A stretch of DNA of 57,484 bases from the NCBI GenBank assembly GCA_003566455.1, contig PXDF01000145.1, forward strand, positions 1 to 57,484, given 5' to 3'. The notes under the pieces were generated by a model. That model was not told the DNA's origin. It did no database searches and worked only from the letters and a program-made list of their open reading frames with translations. The position numbers were made by a program, and so were the translations under genes. Positions 52,845 to 57,484 of the stretch are shown in pieces. This stretch comes from Desulfonatronovibrio sp. GTDB taxonomy: Bacteria; Desulfobacterota; Desulfovibrionia; Desulfovibrionales; Desulfonatronovibrionaceae. Each line of letters starts with the position of its first letter. The first letter of the stretch is position 1.

Positions 52845-53884
52845 TGAAAAGCGTAAAAATTATTGTGTGCGGATTGGGCCGGGTGGGCAGGGAATTTATC
52901 CGGCTGCTGGCTGATGGTGCTGATGACCTTGAGAAAAGATATGGTTTGCATTTTATCATTTGCTCGGCCGCTGATATCGGCGGAGCCGCCATTACAGAAT
53001 CAGAAGCCGGGCTTGATGCTCCGCAATTGCTGATTCATATTCGAAATGGAGGTGCTGTTGAAAATTTCGGCCGGTATGGCCGGCCCGGGCTCACCGGTGA
53101 GCAGGCAATCAGGCAGGCACACGCCGGCGTGCTCATTGAAACCACGCCAACCAACCTGACTCACGGCGAGCCTGCCAAAACCCATGTTCTCGCGGCCATT
53201 GAAAAACATATGGAAGTAGTCAGCGCCAATAAAGGACCTTTTGTGCTCTTCTACCGGGAACTGCACGAATCTGCCAGAAAAAACAACTGTGGTCTTCACA
53301 TCAGCGCTGCCACTGCAGCCGCTCTTCCCACTCTTGACGTGGGCAGGGTGTGCCTGGCCGGAACAAGGGTGCTGTCGATTCAAGGGATCCTTAATGGCAC
53401 AACGAATTATATTCTGACTGAGATGGGCCATAAGGGAACCTCTTATGAAGCGGCCCTGAAACAGGCGCAGGAAATGGGGATCGCGGAAACCAATCCGGAT
53501 TATGATGTTTTAGGCAAAGACACGGCCAATAAGATGATCCTGATATGTAACCGCGTTTTCAATGCTTATTTTGGACTTAGCGATATAACGGTCCAGGGCA
53601 TAACAGAAGTTACACAGGAAGTTATCGCCCAGGCCGCCGGGCAGGGCAGGGTTATCAAGCTTATTGGGTCTGCCGAAGCATCTGGTGGGAAAATTCATCT
53701 GGAGGTAGCCCCAAAGTTGCTTGATAAGGGCCATCCCCTGGCAGGGGTGAATGGATCTGAAAAAGCAATAACCTATGTTACCGATACCATGGGCACCATT
53801 ACCGTGACCGGAGGCAAGAGTTCTCCGGTTGGAGCCGCCGCAGCCCTTTTGAAGGATCTGATCAACGCATTTGTCCAGGAATGA
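52844..53884 (+). CDS. hom: Homoserine dehydrogenase (no ACT domain)
   Basis: A 346-residue NAD(P)-dependent enzyme reducing aspartate semialdehyde to homoserine. VCGLGRVGREFI is the dinucleotide loop (residues 7-18). VVSANKGPFVL includes the conserved lysine, and ILNGTTNYILTEM and ETNPDYDVLGKDTANK are family signatures with the catalytic acidic and lysine residues. It lacks the C-terminal ACT domain of feedback-regulated forms. ATG 52844 overlaps the preceding stop (TGATG), with AAGGA upstream, so its output is tied to that of the thiamine enzyme. Confidence 0.9.
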   Translation: MKSVKIIVCGLGRVGREFIRLLADGADDLEKRYGLHFIICSAADIGGAAITESEAGLDAPQLLIHIRNGGAVENFGRYGRPGLTGEQAIRQAHAGVLIETTPTNLTHGEPAKTHVLAAIEKHMEVVSANKGPFVLFYRELHESARKNNCGLHISAATAAALPTLDVGRVCLAGTRVLSIQGILNGTTNYILTEMGHKGTSYEAALKQAQEMGIAETNPDYDVLGKDTANKMILICNRVFNAYFGLSDITVQGITEVTQEVIAQAAGQGRVIKLIGSAEASGGKIHLEVAPKLLDKGHPLAGVNGSEKAITYVTDTMGTITVTGGKSSPVGAAAALLKDLINAFVQE

Positions 53885-53885
53885 G

Positions 53886-54020
53886 ATGGAAAAGATGGTT
53901 TTCCACCGCATGGAAGAGGAGCTGGAACTTCTCAGATGGCCTGATCCTGATGTGGATCTTACTCTGTGCTCCAACAAGAATCCTGGAGCTTTCAGGCTGG
54001 TATATGAACCGCTGAATTAA
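53886..54020 (+). CDS. 44-residue ORF directly after homoserine dehydrogenase
   Basis: This frame opens one base after the homoserine dehydrogenase stop and encodes a protein-like sequence (MEEELELLRWPDPDVDLTLC, then an AFRLVYEPLN end). Composition looks coding, but I recognise no family. It ends against the lone toxin gene, with the two stop codons overlapping. It may be a true small third gene of the operon or the surviving start of a longer gene cut by insertion of the defence island. Confidence 0.45.
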   Translation: MEKMVFHRMEEELELLRWPDPDVDLTLCSNKNPGAFRLVYEPLN

Positions 54021-54373
54021 AAATGAGTCAACTTTCTAGAAAGGTTTCTTTTTTCTTGCTTAGACCTGATAAAATAAATCAGATATATTGGCACTTGCCT
54101 GCCATTTTTTTCGATGATCTTCCATTTTACATATAACCGATAACCTTCATAACAGGTTTTGTATGCATCCTGCCAGTGCCCTTTAATATGCCAGTCTTCC
54201 TCTGATTTGCTGAAATCAGTTTGTTCTATATTCAGCAATGCATCTTTAATTCTTGCCAGGTTGAAATTGAGGGTGACTGCTGTAACGAATGCGGCCTTAA
54301 CAAGAATATAGTTGTCTGATGCCACTAATTTTTTTGCTTTTTTCAGATCATAGTGAGGCTTCCATTTAGTCAA
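54017..54373 (-). CDS. mqsR: MqsR-family toxin-like protein, no antitoxin seen
   Basis: A 118-residue basic protein. The opening KPHYDLKKAKKLV, the DFSKSEEDWHIKGHWQDAYK segment and the following RLYVKWKII strand follow the MqsR/RelE-fold mRNA interferase pattern (WQD then Y, DFxKS). MqsR cuts mRNA, usually at GCU sites, and is restrained by MqsA encoded next to it. No MqsA-like gene (zinc plus HTH) is found on either side in the window, so the protein may be inactive, orphaned, or paired with a distant antitoxin. It lies between the amino-acid operon and the BREX cluster. Confidence 0.68.
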   Translation of the reverse strand: MTKWKPHYDLKKAKKLVASDNYILVKAAFVTAVTLNFNLARIKDALLNIEQTDFSKSEEDWHIKGHWQDAYKTCYEGYRLYVKWKIIEKNGRQVPIYLIYFIRSKQEKRNLSRKLTHF

Positions 54374-54696
54374 GGCAGTCTTCCAAGATTTATAGTATCA
54401 TTATGATATCCTGGTTGAAATTGTCAAGCTTAACAAACTTAAGTTTCATTTCTTCTTTTATAATCAAGAACGTCCGCATGATTCCCCGGGGAACAGGACC
54501 CCAGAAAATGTATATTTATTTGACAATGGGCGAATTAACTGATGCGATCTTAAGAACCCCCATGGAGGTTCCTGACCTTGAAAAAGCTAGAGGTATACAC
54601 CTTAACTTGACCCATTTTTTGTCCAAACAATGAGGGAAGCCTCATTAAGATCATTCCCTTTAACCTCTGCTTTTTTCATTCCTTCTCCTCCCAGCC
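54374..54696. other. Intergenic stretch beside the toxin gene
   Basis: A 76-codon plus-strand frame at 54403-54633 shows no ribosome-binding site before its first ATG and no family pattern, so I do not call it. The end of this stretch (from 54664) would translate in frame into a leucine-rich run that could be the decayed signal peptide of the following nuclease remnant. Confidence 0.45.
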
Positions 54697-54849
54697 ATGA
54701 CCTGGGCTTGGCAGGGCAAGGTTGTCCTCGTCACAGACGGCGACACAATAGTCTTGCTGACCGAAGACAGGATCCAGGTGCGCATAAGGCTCTACGGCAT
54801 AGACGCCCCTGAGTCAGCGAAGCTTCAGTTCAAAGTCAAAATTTATTAA
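54664..54849 (+). pseudogene. Truncated thermonuclease (SNase-like) remnant
   Basis: From the ATG at 54697 a 50-residue peptide reads through the first strands of the staphylococcal-nuclease fold: GKVVLVTDGDTIVLLTED, then VRIRLYGIDAPES with the catalytic arginine and metal-binding aspartates. It then ends abruptly at TAA 54847, while complete enzymes have about 100 more residues. In front of the ATG the same frame gives a hydrophobic run (LLFSFLLLPA) that looks like a signal peptide but lacks an ATG. This is a gene fragment beside a defence island. Confidence 0.8.
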
Positions 54850-54891
54850 TAACCTTTTTTATATCTAAGCGTTACAGTCTTTTCACCCCCA

Positions 54892-54953
54892 TTTGGTGTG
54901 TAGATTTTTAATATTTGCTGTGATACCAAATTTCACACACATAAGTTCAATAC
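54892..54953. promoter_or_regulatory. Candidate inverted-repeat operator upstream of brxA
   Basis: TTGGTGTGTAGATTT and AAATTTCACACACATAA form an imperfect inverted repeat with matching GTGTG/CACAC cores. BREX clusters are often controlled by a WYL-domain repressor binding near the first gene. No such regulator gene is in the window, so this is a weak call. Confidence 0.35.
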
Positions 54954-54988
54954 CCCCCGCCAGCTGATCGTTGTTTGCTGAGTCTTCG

Positions 54989-55021
54989 TTGACCCTTGTC
55001 ATAACAGACTTGTGGATAAAT
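54989..55021 (+). promoter_or_regulatory. Candidate promoter of the BREX operon
   Basis: TTGACC (54989-54994) and TGGATA (55013-55018) with 18 bases between lie about 30 bases before the brxA ATG. The -35 is good and the -10 moderate. Confidence 0.35.
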
Positions 55022-55047
55022 AGAACAAAACATAACAACCAAATAAA

Positions 55048-55644
55048 ATGTCATCGAAAAAATATTCCCTGAATTTTACTACTGGAGGACTGTTTATCTC
55101 TGAGTCATCCTTGTTTGTTAATCTTTATCTGAAATTGTCCGATTGGAACGAGGTCAGAAAAAAAGTCATAGATGATAATCTGTTGCAGGTGAGAACCGTC
55201 AGCAGCTCTCAGAAAATATCCGGCCAGATCTGCACCCGCCTCAAAAGACTTTCTTCAAAAGAAATTGCCTGGTTTGCCAGGGCTTCAGAGCTGGAAAAAG
55301 GCTATCTGCTTTGGATCGGTGCATGCAGGACATACTTGTTTATACGTGAATTTGCTGTGGAAGTCCTCAGAGAGAATTTTATCAATCTGCTGCCTGAAAT
55401 ATCTCATGAGGATTTTGATATTTTTTTTAATGCCAGGTCCCAGTGGGATGATGATCTGGACAAAATTAAGCCCGCCACAAGACTTAAGCTGCGCCAGGTA
55501 CTATTCAGGATGATGAGAGAAGCCCGGTTGATTACTGATGAACTTAAGATATTGCCGGCTGTTATGAGTTCAGACCTGGCATCCATCATATTTGAACGGG
55601 ACGGTCAGGACATGTATGTATTTCCAATGAAGGTGTGGAGTTAA
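55048..55644 (+). CDS. brxA: BrxA, BREX phage-defence protein (DUF1819)
   Basis: A 198-residue helical protein. The opening LNFTTGGLFISESSLFVNLY and the segments RLSSKEIAWFARASELEKGY and ILPAVMSSDLASII match the DUF1819/BrxA family, the usual first gene of type I BREX systems. Structural work on homologues suggests DNA binding. It is followed by brxB and brxC in the canonical order. The first ATG after the promoter region is used; the ribosome-binding site is weak. Confidence 0.9.
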   Translation: MSSKKYSLNFTTGGLFISESSLFVNLYLKLSDWNEVRKKVIDDNLLQVRTVSSSQKISGQICTRLKRLSSKEIAWFARASELEKGYLLWIGACRTYLFIREFAVEVLRENFINLLPEISHEDFDIFFNARSQWDDDLDKIKPATRLKLRQVLFRMMREARLITDELKILPAVMSSDLASIIFERDGQDMYVFPMKVWS

Positions 55645-55657
55645 AAGGTTGAGCCAG

Positions 55658-56269
55658 ATGAATAAAGATGAGAACATGATGCCTTTGGACCAAAGGCTTG
55701 AACATCTGTTCAAAGTTGTCAGCAGCAGCAGATTTCTGGAGAAACAGGGCATTGGCAACGAAGTTCCCTTTTTTATCTGTCCCTACAGGCCGGAAGAAGC
55801 TGTTGAGATGGACAGGGTCAGACGACAGCTGATTAATCGTTTGAACCAGACAGGAATCAGAATTCTGGAGATAAACTTGTATGATCTTTCCATCGAGTTA
55901 TTGAAAAAAAGAAACATCTGGGAAGATATTATGAGCATAGAGGAAGAACTCCCAAAAGATGAACTCCTTGAAACACTTCAGGGCGTTCTGGACTCCCAAG
56001 CTTACCTTATTCCGGCCATAGGGGATAAAATCGGCCAGTCAGAGTTTGAGGTCATGATCATCTCCGGGGTTGGAGAAGTTTTTCCATTTATCCGTTCTCA
56101 CAATGTTCTCAACAACCTGCAAAGCACGGCTAAAGACAAGCCGACAATTATGTTTTTTCCAGGGGCCTACACCCACTCCCTGGGAACAGGATCTTCCCTT
56201 GATCTGTTTGGCAGGTTGAGGGACGATAAGTACTACCGGGCTTTTAATATCTATTTTTACGAAGCGTGA
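55658..56269 (+). CDS. brxB: BrxB, BREX phage-defence protein (DUF1788)
   Basis: A 203-residue protein of the DUF1788 family. Signature segments are FLEKQGIGNEVPFFICPY, SGVGEVFPFIRSHNVLNNLQ and TIMFFPGAYTHSLGTGSSLD. Its biochemical role is unresolved, but it is required for defence in studied BREX systems. ATG 55658 is 13 bases after the brxA stop, with AAAGG upstream; a TTG at 55649 is another option. Confidence 0.92.
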   Translation: MNKDENMMPLDQRLEHLFKVVSSSRFLEKQGIGNEVPFFICPYRPEEAVEMDRVRRQLINRLNQTGIRILEINLYDLSIELLKKRNIWEDIMSIEEELPKDELLETLQGVLDSQAYLIPAIGDKIGQSEFEVMIISGVGEVFPFIRSHNVLNNLQSTAKDKPTIMFFPGAYTHSLGTGSSLDLFGRLRDDKYYRAFNIYFYEA

Positions 56270-56351
56270 CAGGGTCATCAATTGACAAAAACTTGGCGGA
56301 TAATTTTCTTTTGAATATAACATTGCCTTTTAATGCCGAATGAGGGTTAAG

Positions 56352-57484
56352 ATGAAGCTGAAAGAAATTTTTCAAAAACCGGTTGATCGGCCTATTGAAG
56401 GAGTGATCAAAGCAGATGATGAGGCCAGCCTGTTGCAGGAAGTTGAGGAATATGTCCTGACCAACGAAGTTGAAAAATCTCTTGAAGCCTTTCTTGCTGC
56501 ATATAATAACTATGATGGAGCCAATGGAGTCTGGATCTCAGGGTTTTTCGGTTCTGGTAAATCCCACCTGCTCAAAATGCTTGCTCTGCTCATGGAAAAC
56601 CGGGAGATTGAAGGCACCAGGACCCTGGATCTTTTTCTGCCCAAATGTTCAGACAATCAAATCCTTAGGGCTGATCTCAAAAAAGCGGTAAACATCCCAT
56701 CCCAAAGCATTCTCTTTAACATAGATCAGAAAGCTGATGTCATCAGCAAAACCCAGATAGACGCTCTGCTGGCCGTGTTTGTCAAGGTCTTTAATGAAAC
56801 CAGAGGCTATTATGGCAAGCAGGGCCATATCGCCCAGTTTGAAAAGGACTTGGATGAAAGAGGTCTTTATGAAAAGTTCAAGGCGGCTTTTCAGCAGACA
56901 GCAGGTAAAGCCTGGAACCAGGGACGTGAACAGACAATCCTTGAAAAAAAGAACATTGCCAGGGCCTTCGCGCAGGTTTCAGGGGACAGTGAAGAGCATT
57001 CCATGGGAATCATTGAACAGTACAGAAATCAGTACAAGGTTTCCATTGAGGATTTCGCTGACCAGGTAAAAGCCTATGTGGATAAACAGGGTCAAGGGTT
57101 TCGGCTGAACTTTTTCGTGGATGAGGTAGGTCAGTTTATCGCGGAAAACGTCAAGCTTATGACCAACCTGCAGACCATCGCGGAAAGTCTGGCCACAAAG
57201 TGTCGGGGCAGGTCCTGGATCATTGTTACTTCCCAGAATGATATGTCATCCATGCTGGGAGAGTTCAGCAGGCAGCAAACCCATGATTTTTCCAAGATTA
57301 TTGACAGGTTCCGAACCAAAATGCCTTTGACCAGCACCGATGTGGCTGAGGTGGTTCAGAAAAGACTTCTGGCAAAAAATGAGCACGGAACTGAGCTCAT
57401 TTCAGATCTTTACCATCAGCAGTCAAACAACCTGGGCACGTTATTCAGCTTTACTGACGGCTCCAGAGCATACAAGCCTTACAG
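56352..57484 (+). CDS. brxC: BrxC, BREX P-loop ATPase, 3' end cut by window
   Basis: The first 377 codons of a large AAA+/P-loop protein, which is usually around 1200 residues long. Walker A is GFFGSGKS at residues 64-71 and Walker B fits LNFFVDEVGQFI near 250-261. SWIIVTSQNDM is a sensor-type strand, and IIDRFRTKMPL follows. BrxC is thought to power the BREX complex. Methylase (pglX), pglZ and brxL should follow outside the window. The gap after brxB is 82 bases. Confidence 0.93.
   Translation, partial: MKLKEIFQKPVDRPIEGVIKADDEASLLQEVEEYVLTNEVEKSLEAFLAAYNNYDGANGVWISGFFGSGKSHLLKMLALLMENREIEGTRTLDLFLPKCSDNQILRADLKKAVNIPSQSILFNIDQKADVISKTQIDALLAVFVKVFNETRGYYGKQGHIAQFEKDLDERGLYEKFKAAFQQTAGKAWNQGREQTILEKKNIARAFAQVSGDSEEHSMGIIEQYRNQYKVSIEDFADQVKAYVDKQGQGFRLNFFVDEVGQFIAENVKLMTNLQTIAESLATKCRGRSWIIVTSQNDMSSMLGEFSRQQTHDFSKIIDRFRTKMPLTSTDVAEVVQKRLLAKNEHGTELISDLYHQQSNNLGTLFSFTDGSRAYKPY

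Noticed and set aside
54403-54633. Possible antitoxin gene divergent from the MqsR-like toxin
   Set aside because: It lacks a zinc motif, an HTH and a ribosome-binding site, and MqsA is normally downstream on the same strand.

Overview
The window reads as chromosome of an anaerobic, respiring deltaproteobacterium, most likely of the sulfate- or sulfur-reducing Desulfovibrionales type. I infer this from gene content: a Wolinella-type fumarate reductase followed by a two-subunit class I fumarase, the NrfHA nitrite reductase, a class I hybrid cluster protein with its Crp/Fnr-type regulator, a class III multihaem cytochrome, many small ferredoxins and a polysulfide-reductase-like molybdoenzyme operon. 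No rRNA, tRNA, CRISPR array or complete insertion sequence was seen.

Layout. 1-8.3 kb (minus strand): the end of a thioredoxin-like gene, then an operon running from 8194 down to 710 (molybdopterin catalytic subunit, four-cluster Fe-S subunit, NrfD membrane subunit, TorD chaperone, a 38-bp perfect palindrome, SQR-like flavoprotein, DUF1641 protein), preceded by a textbook sigma-54 promoter. 8.7-12.3 kb: small stress and membrane proteins, L-lactate dehydrogenase, a UbiB-family kinase. 12.6-21.7 kb: electron-transfer and nitrosative-stress genes (cytochrome c3, ferredoxins, nrfHA, hcp, hcpR); the same 14-bp palindrome lies in the hcp/hcpR gap and before a ferredoxin-like gene. 21.7-33 kb: class II photolyase, fumAB, frdCAB, exonuclease III, a phosphoesterase and a cysteine synthase fused to a degenerate cysteinyl-tRNA synthetase. 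33-41 kb: transporter, nucleotide-sugar dehydrogenase, HU, a PAS-GGDEF-HD-GYP protein and small envelope proteins, with palindromic repeats. 41.6-50.9 kb: a GlrK-QseG-GlrR-like two-component cluster followed by a metal permease, purC, a second EamA transporter, an outer-membrane porin-like protein and a COG2509 flavoprotein. 51.2-54.0 kb: a thiamine-diphosphate enzyme coupled to a homoserine dehydrogenase. 54.0-57.5 kb: a lone MqsR-like toxin, a nuclease remnant and the start of a BREX phage-defence cluster (brxA, brxB, 5' part of brxC) that runs off the window.

How it fits together. The molybdoenzyme/SQR operon, nrfHA, frdCAB and the cytochromes all exchange electrons with the quinone pool or the periplasm. 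They suggest flexible use of sulfur compounds, nitrite and fumarate, with hcp and its regulator handling nitrosative stress. The right end is a defence island: BREX genes next to a toxin with no visible antitoxin and a broken nuclease gene.

Limits: all functions come from reading translated sequence and motifs by eye; no database search was run. Start codons were chosen from ribosome-binding-site spacing and family length.
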